A program made the translations under genes and the position numbers. From Streptomyces spororaveus (lineage in GTDB: Bacteria > Actinomycetota > Actinomycetes > Streptomycetales > Streptomycetaceae), in NCBI RefSeq assembly GCF_016755875.1, contig NZ_BNED01000005.1, forward strand, positions 4,044,001 to 4,108,000: DNA of 64,000 nt. The letters are read 5' to 3'. Below, one piece after another: positions 17,701-26,682 of the stretch; the stretch's first letter is position 1; each line of letters begins with the position of its first letter. The notes below the pieces were generated by a model. That model was not told the origin of the DNA and searched no databases. It saw only the letters and a list, made by a program, of their open reading frames with translations.

Positions 17701-18071
17701 ATGGTCCAGCGGCGGTCCAGCTTGCCGCCCGCGCCCAGCAGTGCGGCCAGCGGGCCGAGGAGGACCGCGCCGAAGAGCAGGGTGGCGAGGATCCGGACTC
17801 CGAAGACGGCGGCGACGGCGAGGGCCGCGCCGCGGTACCCGCCGCCGAAGCCCCCTTCCGAGGCCGCGGCCTGCAGGGCCAGCAGCACCAGCACCAGCAG
17901 GGCCAGGGCATCGCCGATGCCGCTCACCAACTGGGCGCTCCACAGCCGGCGCAGCCTGGGAGTGCGCAGCAGTGCGCGCACCGCACGCTCGCGGGAATCC
18001 GCGGCTAGGGCTTCGTCGTAGGTGGGGTTCGCCGGGGCGGTCACGACCGCCGGCTGCTCGGCTCGCGTCAT
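14796..18071 (-). CDS. tmk: dTMP kinase fused to an MFS-like membrane domain and a long charged tail
   Basis: The 1091-aa protein has three parts. Residues 1 to about 510 contain repeated hydrophobic helices resembling an MFS transporter half. Residues about 515-725 are thymidylate kinase, with P-loop GGDGAGKS (521-528, K527) and the DRY motif SDRYIDSSVAYQGAGRDL; this part converts dTMP to dTDP for DNA synthesis. From about 735 a glutamate/alanine/arginine-rich coiled coil (EEARRKAEEEAARKAEEAR-like) runs for about 170 residues, followed by a proline-rich disordered end. A free bacterial dTMP kinase is about 210 aa; this fused form is, as far as I recall, characteristic of Streptomyces. It is upstream of holB. 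The role of the membrane part is unknown. Confidence 0.93.
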   Translation of the reverse strand: MTRAEQPAVVTAPANPTYDEALAADSRERAVRALLRTPRLRRLWSAQLVSGIGDALALLVLVLLALQAAASEGGFGGGYRGAALAVAAVFGVRILATLLFGAVLLGPLAALLGAGGKLDRRWTMIGADGVRLGLFVVAPLWLDWIPAHALTALLATVFVSGAAERLWTLAKESAAPALLPAPPPEGATVRPLPDHLDALRRLTLRTAFAALPIAAAALLAATLVGKALGLGIDWFAANQAALGSYVASGLFAASVSLLLPLVLPGGTTPRPRSPLEGLRTPKAGDRPDKGRTGAIPLLVLSCAAVAGAVSCAVSVSVLHAFDLGGGPAAFALFVLALVGGTAVGIRATQAGKVLPALSRRRLMALAIAVTGIALLLTGLVPDTATVLFLSLLAGTAAGVAANTGHTLLDQETEEFRRARITEHLQAAVRVAVALGAVLAPVLAALIGPHRLTGAEVVFAHGGAAFTLMLVGALLLPVAVLVLTKADDRRGVPLRRDLREALRGGEPVQAASATGFFIALEGGDGAGKSTQVQALAEWIRGKGHEVVVTREPGATPVGKRLRSILLDISSAGLSNRAEALLYAADRAEHVDTVVRPALERGAVVISDRYIDSSVAYQGAGRDLSPTEIARISRWATDGLVPNLTVLLDVSPEAARERFTEAPDRLESEPAEFHQRVRSGFLTLAASDPGRYLVVDAGQDPGSVTTVVRHRLDRMLPLSEAEVAAQAEARRLAEEEARRKAEEEAARKAEEARLRAEEEARLAREAEEARIKAEAEAARRAEEERLRLEEEARVRAEAERLRAEAEEKARAAEAERLRRQAEEEARLRAEAEERRREKQRRAEEALLKAEEARRLVAAEAAAKAAAAAAVAAEAAAVVPPAPAPTHAPAPAPAPAPAPKVGMTKKPEPEPQPGPHPDDAVTVETPVATPVKRVVQPDDVTQTVPVPKIDPASAAETAVLPPVRATDETAVLPPVRPDAEPSPQAPQQSQDPQAPRRSQDSGTRQARSATRPTAQRPEENPADRVPSGIFRDSGNDRTRELPVVDDEGRPRRARPDWAEETPLDDLPTLADELLGRLRDDEDGDEGERGPRRRR

Positions 18072-18179
18072 CCGCCCAGCCTATCCGCTGCGCTTGGCGG
18101 CTGCGGAGGGCTGTGCACGACCCCGGGGTGTGACCCCGGACCCACCTTCCGGACCCGCCTTCCCGGCCCGGCCCGAACG

Positions 18180-18223
18180 CCGGTGGGGCCGGAGGTGCCG
18201 CGCGGCGCCTCCGGCCCCACCGG
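18180..18223 (-). terminator. Hairpin terminator after topA
   Basis: CCGGTGGGGCCGGAGG (18180-18195) pairs perfectly with CCTCCGGCCCCACCGG (18208-18223), and the loop adds inner GC pairs. It begins 5 nt past the topA stop codon (transcription leftward). No T-run follows, as is common in Streptomyces. Confidence 0.8.
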
Positions 18224-18228
18224 GGGGG

Positions 18229-21048
18229 TTACTCGTCCGCGGCCGCCGGGGTCGCGGCCGTCTTCTTGGCCGGGGCCTTCTTGGCCACCGTCTTCTTGGC
18301 GGTCGTCTTCTTGGCCGCCGTCGTCTTCTTCGCGGCGGCGGCCTTCGTCGCCGTCGCCTTCTTCGCCGGGGCCTTCTTGGCGGGGGCCTTCTTCGCCACC
18401 TTCTTGGCCGGGCCCTTCGCCCGCTTCTCCGCGAGCAGCTCGTAGCCCCGCTCCGGCGTGATCGTCTCGACGTCGTCGTCCCGCCGCAGCGTCGCGTTCG
18501 TCTCGCCGTCCGTCACGTACGGACCGAAGCGGCCGTCCTTGACCACCACCGGCTTCTCGCTGACCGGGTCCGTGCCCAGCTCCTTCAGCGGCGGCTTGGC
18601 CGCGGCCCGGCCCCGCTGCTTCGGCTGCGCGTAGATCGCCAGCGCCTCGTCCAGCGTGATCGAGAAGAGCTGGTCCTCGGTCTCCAGCGACCGCGAGTCC
18701 GTGCCCTTCTTCAGGTACGGGCCGTAGCGGCCGTTCTGCGCCGTGATCTCCACGCCCTCCGCGTCCGCGCCGACCACGCGCGGCAGCGACATCAGCTTCA
18801 GCGCCTCGTCGAGGGTGACCGTGTCCAGGCTCATGGACTTGAAGAGCGAGGCCGTCCGCGGCTTGACCGCGTTCTTGCCCGTCTTCGGCGTGCCCTCGGG
18901 GAGGATCTCCGTCACGTACGGCCCGTAGCGGCCGTCCTTGGCGACGATCTCGTTCCCGCTGACCGGGTCCTTGCCGAGCTGGAACTCGCCGCTCGGCTTG
19001 GCGAACAGCTCCTCCGCGTACGCGATCGTCAGCTCGTCCGGAGCCATCTCGTCCGGTACGTCGGCCCGCTGGTGGCCCTCCGCGTCCTTCTCGCCGCGCT
19101 CCACGTAGGGCCCGTAGCGGCCGACGCGCAGCACGATGCCCTCGCCGACCGGGAAGGAGGAGATCTCCCGGGCGTCGATCGCGCCGAGGTCCGTGACCAG
19201 TTCCTTCAGACCGCCGAGGTGGTCCCCGTCGGCCGGCACGACCTCAGTCGCGTCCTCCGAGCCGAAGTAGAACCGCTTCAGCCACGGCACGGACTGGGCC
19301 TCGCCCCGCGCGATGCGGTCGAGGTCGTCCTCCATCTTCGCGGTGAAGTCGTAGTCGACGAGCCGCCCGAAGTGCGTCTCCAGCAGGTTCACCACGGCGA
19401 ACGACAGGAAGGACGGCACGAGTGCCGTGCCCTTCTTGAAGACGTAGCCGCGGTCCAGGATCGTGCCGATGATCGACGCGTACGTCGACGGGCGGCCGAT
19501 CTCGCGCTCTTCGAGCTCCTTGACCAGCGAGGCCTCGGTGTAGCGGGCCGGCGGCTTGGTCGAGTGCCCGTCCGCCGTGATCTCCTCGGCGGCGAGCGCG
19601 TCGCCCTCCGCGACCTGCGGCAGGCGCTTCTCGCGGTCGTCGAGCTCGGCGTTCGGGTCGTCCGCGCCCTCGACGTACGCCTTCATGAAGCCGTGGAAGG
19701 TGATCGTCTTTCCGGAGGCCGTGAACTCGGCGTCCCGGCCGTCGGAGGCCCGGCCGCCGATCTTCACGGTGACGCTGTTGCCGACCGCGTCCTTCATCTG
19801 GGAGGCGACGGTCCGCTTCCAGATCAGCTCGTACAGGCGGAACTGGTCGCCGGTCAGACCGGTCTCGGCCGGGGTGCGGAAACGATCACCCGAAGGACGG
19901 ATCGCCTCGTGCGCCTCCTGCGCGTTCTTGACCTTGCCGGCGTAGACGCGCGGCTTCTCCGGCAGGTAGTCGGCCCCGTAGAGCTGGGTGACCTGCGCCC
20001 GCGCCGCCGACACCGCGGTGTCGGACAGCGTGGTGGAGTCGGTACGCATGTAGGTGATGAAGCCGTTCTCGTACAGCTTCTGCGCCACCTGCATCGTCGC
20101 CTTCGCACCGAAGCCCAGCTTGCGCGAGGCCTCCTGCTGGAGCGTCGTCGTGCGGAAGGGCGCGTACGGGGAGCGGCGGTACGGCTTGGACTCGACCGAG
20201 CGGACGGCGAACGAGGCGTCCGCCAGCGCGGCGGCCAGCGCCCGCGCGTTCGCCTCGTCGAGGTGCAGCACCTCGCTCTTGAGCTGCCCGTTCGAGCCGA
20301 AGTCGCGGCCCTGCGCGACGCGCTTGCCGTCCACCGTGTTCAGGCGGGCGACCAGCGTCGACGGGTCGGAGGCGTCACCGGCGCGGCCGGTGGAGAAGGT
20401 TCCGGTCAGGTCCCAGTACTCGGCGGTGCGGAAGGCGATGCGCTCGCGCTCTCGCTCGACGACGAGGCGGGTGGCCACCGACTGGACGCGGCCCGCCGAC
20501 AGCTTCGGCATGACCTTCTTCCACAGGACCGGCGAGACCTCGTAGCCGTAGAGGCGGTCGAGGATGCGGCGGGTCTCCTGGGCGTCGACCATGCGCTGGT
20601 TGAGCTCGCGCGGGTTGGCGACGGCGTCGCGGATCGCGTCCTTGGTGATCTCGTGGAAGACCATCCGGTGGACGGGGACCTTGGGCTTGAGGACTTCCTG
20701 CAGGTGCCACGCGATGGCTTCGCCCTCGCGGTCCTCATCGGTGGCGAGGAAGAGTTCGTCGGACTCGGCCAGCAGCTCCTTGAGCTTCCTGACCTGGGCC
20801 TTCTTGTCCGCGTTGACCACGTAGATCGGCGCGAAGTCGTGCTCGACGTCGACGCCGAGGCGGCGGACCTCGCCCGTGTACTTGTCGGGAACCTCGGCCG
20901 CGCCGCTGGGGAGGTCGCGGATGTGCCCGACGCTCGCCTCGACGACGTATCCGGGGCCGAGGTAGCCCTTGATCGTCTTCGCCTTGGCTGGGGACTCGAC
21001 GATGACGAGTCGGCGGCCGCCCTTTGCGGTCTCGCTAGTCGGGGACAA
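18229..21048 (-). CDS. topA: DNA topoisomerase I with lysine-rich C-terminal tail
   Basis: The 939-aa type IA topoisomerase relaxes negative supercoils by single-strand cleavage. The Toprim domain at the start has RLVIVESPAKAKTIKGYLG and the metal site ATDEDREGEA; the catalytic tyrosine lies in FITYMRTDST (Y333). Several repeats of the actinobacterial type (DGRYGPYV motifs) follow, then a Lys/Ala tail (AKKAPAKK, AKKTTAKK) of about 60 residues that binds DNA and supports processivity in Streptomyces TopA. TTG 21048 is chosen as start: GGAGAGAAG precedes it and the protein then begins MSPTSETAKGGRRLV, as in relatives. The 66 bp of open frame upstream lack a better start. Confidence 0.95.
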   Translation of the reverse strand: MSPTSETAKGGRRLVIVESPAKAKTIKGYLGPGYVVEASVGHIRDLPSGAAEVPDKYTGEVRRLGVDVEHDFAPIYVVNADKKAQVRKLKELLAESDELFLATDEDREGEAIAWHLQEVLKPKVPVHRMVFHEITKDAIRDAVANPRELNQRMVDAQETRRILDRLYGYEVSPVLWKKVMPKLSAGRVQSVATRLVVERERERIAFRTAEYWDLTGTFSTGRAGDASDPSTLVARLNTVDGKRVAQGRDFGSNGQLKSEVLHLDEANARALAAALADASFAVRSVESKPYRRSPYAPFRTTTLQQEASRKLGFGAKATMQVAQKLYENGFITYMRTDSTTLSDTAVSAARAQVTQLYGADYLPEKPRVYAGKVKNAQEAHEAIRPSGDRFRTPAETGLTGDQFRLYELIWKRTVASQMKDAVGNSVTVKIGGRASDGRDAEFTASGKTITFHGFMKAYVEGADDPNAELDDREKRLPQVAEGDALAAEEITADGHSTKPPARYTEASLVKELEEREIGRPSTYASIIGTILDRGYVFKKGTALVPSFLSFAVVNLLETHFGRLVDYDFTAKMEDDLDRIARGEAQSVPWLKRFYFGSEDATEVVPADGDHLGGLKELVTDLGAIDAREISSFPVGEGIVLRVGRYGPYVERGEKDAEGHQRADVPDEMAPDELTIAYAEELFAKPSGEFQLGKDPVSGNEIVAKDGRYGPYVTEILPEGTPKTGKNAVKPRTASLFKSMSLDTVTLDEALKLMSLPRVVGADAEGVEITAQNGRYGPYLKKGTDSRSLETEDQLFSITLDEALAIYAQPKQRGRAAAKPPLKELGTDPVSEKPVVVKDGRFGPYVTDGETNATLRRDDDVETITPERGYELLAEKRAKGPAKKVAKKAPAKKAPAKKATATKAAAAKKTTAAKKTTAKKTVAKKAPAKKTAATPAAADE

Positions 21049-21658
21049 CTTGGCTCTTCTCTCCGGTCGGCACTCGGTCGCAGTACGGCGACGCTGCGGA
21101 GTGTGACGGTACAACCCGCCCCCGTGTCAAACGGCAGAAGCCCGCAACGGCCACTCGAACGGTAACCCGACAAGTGCCGTTTCTGCCGCCCGGATGCCGC
21201 GCCGGGGCGTTGCCGATCACCGCGCAGGGTGGCCGGGGGGCCGTCTGGCCGCGCCTTCGGCCCTGGTCCCGGGCCTGCTCCGGCGTCGCCCGAGCGGGTC
21301 GGACACACGGCCGGATCCGGCCCGCGCGGCCCTCTCGATCCCGGTGCGGGAGCCGCGCGGGGCGCACCGGTCCGAAGGCCGTCCCCGCCCCGCCGGCGGG
21401 CGCGCCCGGCGCCGCGGCCACGACGGGGCGCACGCCCTGCGCCACCGGCACCCGATGGCGGGGCACGCGCCCCCGTCAGGCCTGCGGAGCGGCCCCGAAC
21501 AGCGGGAACACGGCCTTCGCGAAGATCGCCGGACCGTTTTCCGCGCCGATTCCCCTTACCCCCGGGCCGCTCCGGGGATCCCCCCGGATCCCCCTGCGCA
21601 GGAGACTGGCAGCCCTGTGGGTACGGCGGGCGAACCCCGGGTTACATCCCGGGGCCGA
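21049..21658. other. Gene-free stretch between topA and a methyltransferase gene
   Basis: These 610 bp are very GC-rich. Open frames exist on the plus strand (for example 21194-21802), but they have no ribosome binding site and no recognisable protein features, and they are probably chance products of high G+C. The topA promoter should lie at the right-hand start of this stretch near 21049-21150. A modest hairpin, CCCCGGG (21635-21641) / CCCGGGG (21648-21654), lies just past the methyltransferase stop. Confidence 0.6.
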
Positions 21659-23173
21659 CTACTGGGCGGGGCGTGCCACGGGGTCCAGGAAGCCCTGCTC
21701 GACCAGCAGCCGGATGGCCTCCGGCGTGCGGTCCCGCAGCACGACCGGGTCCTCCTGCATCAGCTGCGCGATCGCGTCCAGGATCCGGCCCGCGCTCAGT
21801 GAGCCGTCACACACTCCGGCGAAGCCGGCGCCGACCGTGTCGACCTTGGTGGCGCGCCGCATTCCGCGGTTCTGCCGGAGCACGACGTGTTCCGGATCCT
21901 CGGCTCCGGGCGCGCCGACCTGCTCCTGGACCACTTCCTCGGCCAGCGCGAAATGGGCCTCCAGCAGGGCCGCGTCGTCGTGCTGGCGCAGGTAGTCCTG
22001 GCGCGCGAAATGGGCCAGGACGGCCTCGCCGAGCGGCTGCTCCACCGTGTGGGGCCACTCCTCGACCACGATCGAGGGCTCGGCCGCGTCCGTCCGGCGC
22101 AAGGTGATCCACCCGAAGCCGACGGACTTGGTCCCCCGGGCCTCGAACTCGTCCAGCCAGTCCTCGTAGCGCCGCGTGTACTCGGCGGGGTCGCTCCGGT
22201 GGTCGCCCGCGTCCCTCAGCCACAGCTCCGCGTACTGCGTCACGTCCTGCTCGTCACGCTGCACGATCCAGGCGTCGCAGCCGCGCGGCACCCAGGAGCG
22301 CAGCCGGTCGCGCCAGTCCTCGCCCTCCACGTGCTGCCAGTTGCCGAGGAACTGCGCGTAGCCGCCCTGGTTGAGCCGCTCGCCGGCCTGCTGGACCAGG
22401 GTCCGGCACAGGTCGTCGCCGCCCATGCCGCCGTCCCGGTACGTCAGCCGGGCGCCGGGGGAGATCACGAACGGCGGGTTCGAGACGATGAGGTCGTACG
22501 TGGCCTGGCCGACCGGCTCGAAGAGCGACCCGGTGAGCAGCTCGGCCTCCGGAGCCCCGGACAGGGCCAGCGTCAGACGGGTGAACTCCAGGGCCCTGGG
22601 GTTGACGTCGGTGGCCGTGACCCGGGTGGCGTGCCGGGACGCGTGCAGCGCCTGGATTCCGGATCCGGTGCCGACGTCGAGGGCGGAGCCGACCGGGGTG
22701 CGGACGGTGATCCCGGCGAGCGTGGTGGAGGCGCCGCCGACGCCCAGGACCACGCCCTCCTCGCGGCTGCCGATCCCGCCGGCCCCGCCGACGGAGCAGC
22801 CGAGGTCGGAGACGATGAACCAGTCCTCGCCGTCCGGGCCGCCGTACGGGCGCACGTCGACGGTGGCGTGCACCTCGTCGCCCTCCAGCCGCAGCCAGCC
22901 GTCGGTCAGCGCCGCCTCGACGGGCAGCGCCCGTTCGGCGTGTACGTACGGCTCCGGCTGCTGGAGCAGGAACAGCCGGACCAGGCTCGCGAGCGCTCCG
23001 TCGCCCCGGCCGCGGGTGGCGCGCAGGGCGGGGACGGTCTCGCTGCGGGCCAGCGCGGCGTAGGCGGGGGCGCCGAGCAGGTCGAGCAGCCCGTCGGCGG
23101 TGAATCCGGCGGCGAGCAGCGCGGCGCGGAGCTCGGGGGCGCGGTCGGGCTTGGGGAGGCTGGTGGTACTCAC
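21659..23173 (-). CDS. Class I SAM-dependent methyltransferase, N5-glutamine/N6-adenine type
   Basis: The 504-aa protein has an N-terminal helical domain (about 1-90), a Rossmann methyltransferase core and a C-terminal domain of about 140 residues. The AdoMet motif DVGTGSG lies at 166-172 and the catalytic motif NPPF at 232-235, as in enzymes methylating glutamine or adenine. Its substrate is unknown; homologues are widespread in actinobacteria and conserved at this position beside topA. GTG 23173 (MSTTSLPKPDRAPELR) is preceded by GGACGG; longer readings enter a neighbouring terminator. Confidence 0.88.
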   Translation of the reverse strand: MSTTSLPKPDRAPELRAALLAAGFTADGLLDLLGAPAYAALARSETVPALRATRGRGDGALASLVRLFLLQQPEPYVHAERALPVEAALTDGWLRLEGDEVHATVDVRPYGGPDGEDWFIVSDLGCSVGGAGGIGSREEGVVLGVGGASTTLAGITVRTPVGSALDVGTGSGIQALHASRHATRVTATDVNPRALEFTRLTLALSGAPEAELLTGSLFEPVGQATYDLIVSNPPFVISPGARLTYRDGGMGGDDLCRTLVQQAGERLNQGGYAQFLGNWQHVEGEDWRDRLRSWVPRGCDAWIVQRDEQDVTQYAELWLRDAGDHRSDPAEYTRRYEDWLDEFEARGTKSVGFGWITLRRTDAAEPSIVVEEWPHTVEQPLGEAVLAHFARQDYLRQHDDAALLEAHFALAEEVVQEQVGAPGAEDPEHVVLRQNRGMRRATKVDTVGAGFAGVCDGSLSAGRILDAIAQLMQEDPVVLRDRTPEAIRLLVEQGFLDPVARPAQ

Positions 23174-23233
23174 CCGTCCATTGTGTCGGCTGGGACCCGT
23201 CCTGCCGGTCACACCGGGCCCGGAGGTACGAAA

Positions 23234-23269
23234 GGGCGGCCGCGGCCCCTTCCGGGACCCCGGCCGCCC
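23234..23269 (-). terminator. Hairpin downstream of the small lipoprotein gene
   Basis: GGGCGGCCG (23234-23242) pairs with CGGCCGCCC (23261-23269), giving a 9-bp GC stem 90 bp past the lipoprotein stop and 61 bp before the methyltransferase start. No T-run. Confidence 0.55.
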
Positions 23270-23358
23270 TGATCGGCGTACGCACGGGTGAGCGCGTGGG
23301 GCGCTGCGCGGCGTACCGCGCGAAACGGCGCCCGCGCGCCTCGCGCGCCCCGGCCGCG

Positions 23359-23925
23359 CTACTGGGACGGCGCCGGTGCCGTCGCGGCCTGGCAGCCCTT
23401 CTGACTGTTGATCGCCTGGCCCAGGCCGCCCGCCTTGAGCTGCGCGAGCGCGTCCTGGCCGCCCTTCGTCACGTCCTTGAGCCCGCCCGCGACCTCCGTG
23501 AGGCCGTCGGCGAACTTCGTCTTGTCCTGGGGGTCGAGAGCGTCCGTCTTCGCCTTCAGGTCGGCGTAGCCCTGGGAGGTCGTGTCGAAGCCCTTGGCCG
23601 CCGCCTCCTGGGTCGCGGCGCCGTTCTTGACCGGCGGAACGCCCGCCGACCGCAGGGCGGCCGCCATCGCCTTGTACGACTCGGTCATGGTCGCGAACGC
23701 CGCCGAGTCGGTCTTCTGGACCTGGTCGGGCTTGTTGCTCTCCGAGGCCACGCGCTTGATCTCGACATTGGCCGCCTCGATCTTCTCGATCTCGGGCTGC
23801 CACTGGTCACAGACCTTCTTGGCCCAGGAGCCGGCCTTCTGGTCGGTCTCGTCCCCGCCGCATCCGGACAGGACGAGCATGAGCGCCGCACCGCCCGCCA
23901 ACGTGGCCGCAAACTTCTTGTTCAC
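23359..23925 (-). CDS. Small secreted lipoprotein of unknown function
   Basis: The 188-aa protein begins MNKKFAATLAGGAALMLVLSGC with lipobox VLSGC (C22), so it should be lipid-anchored outside the membrane. The mature part is helical and rich in Ala, Lys and Gln, with two further cysteines (C39 in KKVCDQW and one near the C-terminus in QKGCQA) that could form a disulfide. No enzyme motif is seen. GTG 23925 follows AAGGGA at about 9 nt. It lies between the methyltransferase and the proton-pyrophosphatase, with hairpins on both sides, so it is probably monocistronic. Confidence 0.85.
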   Translation of the reverse strand: MNKKFAATLAGGAALMLVLSGCGGDETDQKAGSWAKKVCDQWQPEIEKIEAANVEIKRVASESNKPDQVQKTDSAAFATMTESYKAMAAALRSAGVPPVKNGAATQEAAAKGFDTTSQGYADLKAKTDALDPQDKTKFADGLTEVAGGLKDVTKGGQDALAQLKAGGLGQAINSQKGCQAATAPAPSQ

Positions 23926-23986
23926 CGGATTGGTCCCTTCGAAGGCTTCCGCCCGGAAGATACACGCCCACCCTCCGGAGACGCAC

Positions 23987-24032
23987 AAAGGCGGACAGAC
24001 GGCGCGTGAGTACGCGCCGCCCGTCCGCCTTT
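23987..24032 (-). terminator. Terminator after the proton-pumping pyrophosphatase
   Basis: AAAGGCGGAC (23987-23996) pairs with GTCCGCCTTT (24023-24032), with an inner GGCGCGT/ACGCGCC stem. It lies 57 bp beyond the hppA stop in the direction of transcription. Confidence 0.85.
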
Positions 24033-24088
24033 CGGACGTACCGGCCGGCCCTGCCCGGCCCTGTCCGTGACGCTGTGCGGTCCTCCGG

Positions 24089-26491
24089 TCAGGAGACCGT
24101 CGCGGGATCGGCCGACTGGGCCACCCGCTCGGCGGCTCCGCCTTCGGTGTCGTCGCCGACGGCGATGCCGCGGCGCTTGGAGACGTACACCGCGACGATG
24201 ATGACGCCGATCGCGAGGACTGCGACGACGGCCCGCACGGCCGGGCTGCTGTCCCCGCCGTAGCTGAACTGCACGACCGCGGGGGCGATCAGCAGTGCCA
24301 CCAGGTTCATGACCTTGAGCAGCGGGTTGATCGCCGGTCCGGCGGTGTCCTTGAAGGGGTCGCCGACCGTGTCGCCGATGACGACCGCGGCGTGGGCCTC
24401 GCTGCCCTTGCCGCCGTGGTGGCCGTCCTCGACGAGCTTCTTCGCGTTGTCCCACGCGCCACCGGAGTTGGCGAGGAAGACCGCCATCAGGGTGCCCGTA
24501 CCGATGGCGCCGGCGAGGAAGGAGCCGAGCGCGCCCACGCCGAGGGAGAAGCCCACGGCGATGGGGGTGAGCACGGCGAGCAGGCCGGGCGTGGCGAGCT
24601 CGCGCAGCGCGTCCTTGGTGCAGATGTCCACGACGCGCCCGTACTCGGGCTTCTCGCTGTAGTCCATGATCCCGGGGTGCTCGCGGAACTGGCGGCGCAC
24701 CTCGTAGACGACGGCGCCCGCGGAGCGGGAGACGGCGTTGATGGCGAGACCGGAGAACAGGAACACGACGGCCGCGCCCAGGATCAGCCCGACGAGGTTG
24801 TTGGGCTGTGCGATGTCCAGGCTGAGGTTCATCTCCCCGGCCTTGGCACCGACCTCCCTGACCGCGGTGGCGATCGCGTCGTTGTACGAGCCGAACAGGG
24901 CCGCCGCGGCGAGCACGGCCGTGGCGATGGCGATGCCCTTGGTGATGGCCTTCGTGGTGTTGCCCACGGCGTCCAGGTCGGTCAGGACCTGCGCACCGGC
25001 GCCCTCGACGTCGCCGGACATCTCGGCGATGCCCTGGGCGTTGTCGGAGACGGGCCCGAAGGTGTCCATGGCGACGATGACGCCGACGGTGGTGAGCAGG
25101 CCGGTGCCGGCCAGGGCCACCGCGAAGAGCGCGAGCAGGATCGACGTACCGCCGAGCAGGAACGCGCCGTAGACGCCGAGGCCGATGAGCAGGGCCGTGT
25201 AGACGGCGGACTCCAGGCCGACCGAGATTCCGGCGAGGACGACGGTGGCGGCTCCCGTCAGGGAGGACTTGCCGATGTCCCGGACAGGGCGCCGGTTGGT
25301 CTCGGTGAAGTAGCCGGTCAGCTGCTGGATCAGGGCCGCGAGCACGATGCCGATGGCGACGGCGACGACGGCCAGGATGCGCGGGTCACCGGTGTGGTTG
25401 GTGATCGCCGGGTTCTCGACGCCGACGAGCTCCTTGTAGGTGGCCGGCAGGTAGGCGTAGACGGCGATCGCGACCAGCGCCAGGGAGATCACGGCGGAGA
25501 TGAAGAACCCGCGGTTGATGGCGGTCATCCCGCTGCGGTCGCTGCGCCGCGGGGAGACCGCGAAGATGCCGATCATCGCGGTGATGACGCCGATCGCGGG
25601 CACGATCAGCGGGAAGGCGAGGCCCAGGTCGCCGAAGGCGGCCTTGCCGAGGATGAGCGCGGCCACCAGGGTGACGGCGTAGGACTCGAAGAGGTCGGCC
25701 GCCATTCCGGCGCAGTCTCCGACGTTGTCGCCCACGTTGTCGGCGATGGTCGCGGCATTGCGCGGGTCGTCCTCCGGAATGCCCTGCTCGACCTTGCCGA
25801 CCAGGTCGGCGCCGACGTCGGCGGCCTTGGTGAAGATTCCGCCGCCCACACGCATGAACATCGCGATCAGGGCGGCGCCGAGACCGAAGCCCTCCAGGAC
25901 CTTGGGGGCGTCGGCGGCGTAGACCAGGACGACGCAGGAGGCGCCGAGGAGTCCGAGGCCGACGGTGAACATGCCGACGACGCCACCCGTCCGGAAGGCG
26001 ATCTTCATCGCCTTGTGGGAGACCTCCGTCAGGTCCTTGGCGGGCTCCCCCTCGGCCGGGGTGGCCTCACGTGCGGCGGCGGCGACGCGGACGTTGGCGC
26101 GGACCGCCAGGCGCATGCCGATGTAGCCGGTGGCGGCCGAGAAGATGGCGCCCACGAGGAAGAAGGCGGAACGCCCGCCCCGCTGCGACCAGTCGTCGGC
26201 GGGGAGCAGGAAGAGCAGGAAGAACACCACGACGGCGAAGATGCCGAGGGTGCGCAACTGCCGGCCGAGGTAGGCGTTGGCGCCTTCCTGGACGGCTGCG
26301 GCGATCTTCTTCATGCTGTCGGTTCCCTCGTCGGCGGCGAGGACCTGGCGGACCAGGATCTGCGCGACGACGAGTGCGGCAAGTGCCACTGCCGCAATGA
26401 CGATCACGATGAGCCGATTGTCATCGGTGAGTACTGCGGCTGCCAGATCTGTGGTGCGATCCGGCGCAATGGGGGTGAAGAGCCCCGTCAT
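24089..26491 (-). CDS. hppA: K+-independent H+-translocating membrane pyrophosphatase
   Basis: The 800-aa, multi-helix protein is a membrane-integral pyrophosphatase that couples PPi hydrolysis to proton export. The substrate loop DVGADLVGKVE is at 225-235, followed by DNVGDNVGDCAGMAADLFESY. The K+-dependence signature is GNTTKAITKG, with Lys514 and Thr517 where K+-dependent enzymes have Ala and Gly, so it should be K+-independent. ATG 26491 has GGAGGACGA directly upstream. The gene has its own terminator. The enzyme could recycle PPi from biosynthesis, including the ATP-consuming specialised metabolism typical of these bacteria. Confidence 0.95.
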   Translation of the reverse strand: MTGLFTPIAPDRTTDLAAAVLTDDNRLIVIVIAAVALAALVVAQILVRQVLAADEGTDSMKKIAAAVQEGANAYLGRQLRTLGIFAVVVFFLLFLLPADDWSQRGGRSAFFLVGAIFSAATGYIGMRLAVRANVRVAAAAREATPAEGEPAKDLTEVSHKAMKIAFRTGGVVGMFTVGLGLLGASCVVLVYAADAPKVLEGFGLGAALIAMFMRVGGGIFTKAADVGADLVGKVEQGIPEDDPRNAATIADNVGDNVGDCAGMAADLFESYAVTLVAALILGKAAFGDLGLAFPLIVPAIGVITAMIGIFAVSPRRSDRSGMTAINRGFFISAVISLALVAIAVYAYLPATYKELVGVENPAITNHTGDPRILAVVAVAIGIVLAALIQQLTGYFTETNRRPVRDIGKSSLTGAATVVLAGISVGLESAVYTALLIGLGVYGAFLLGGTSILLALFAVALAGTGLLTTVGVIVAMDTFGPVSDNAQGIAEMSGDVEGAGAQVLTDLDAVGNTTKAITKGIAIATAVLAAAALFGSYNDAIATAVREVGAKAGEMNLSLDIAQPNNLVGLILGAAVVFLFSGLAINAVSRSAGAVVYEVRRQFREHPGIMDYSEKPEYGRVVDICTKDALRELATPGLLAVLTPIAVGFSLGVGALGSFLAGAIGTGTLMAVFLANSGGAWDNAKKLVEDGHHGGKGSEAHAAVVIGDTVGDPFKDTAGPAINPLLKVMNLVALLIAPAVVQFSYGGDSSPAVRAVVAVLAIGVIIVAVYVSKRRGIAVGDDTEGGAAERVAQSADPATVS

Positions 26492-26682
26492 TCGTCCTCC
26501 TTGACGTGATGAGCTCAAGATGTGGACGGATTGTAGGGAGCGTTCCCCGATCAAAACAGTGCGCAGGAAACGCAATTGGCGTGCTCTCGCTCCTCAGCAA
26601 TAGATCGCGTCACTCCATTACCCTCGAAAGTAGTAATGGGGCAAAGGCATTGACGCCTCATCATTGATCTAGGGAAATGAAA

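Noticed and set aside
13476..18008. 1510-codon plus-strand open frame opposite holB and tmk
   Set aside because: Mirror frame of high-GC coding DNA with low-complexity Gly/Arg/Gln product and no motif.
21049..21114. Longer topA start at 21114
   Set aside because: The upstream 22 codons have no family match, and TTG 21048 has a good ribosome site and the usual MSPTSE start.
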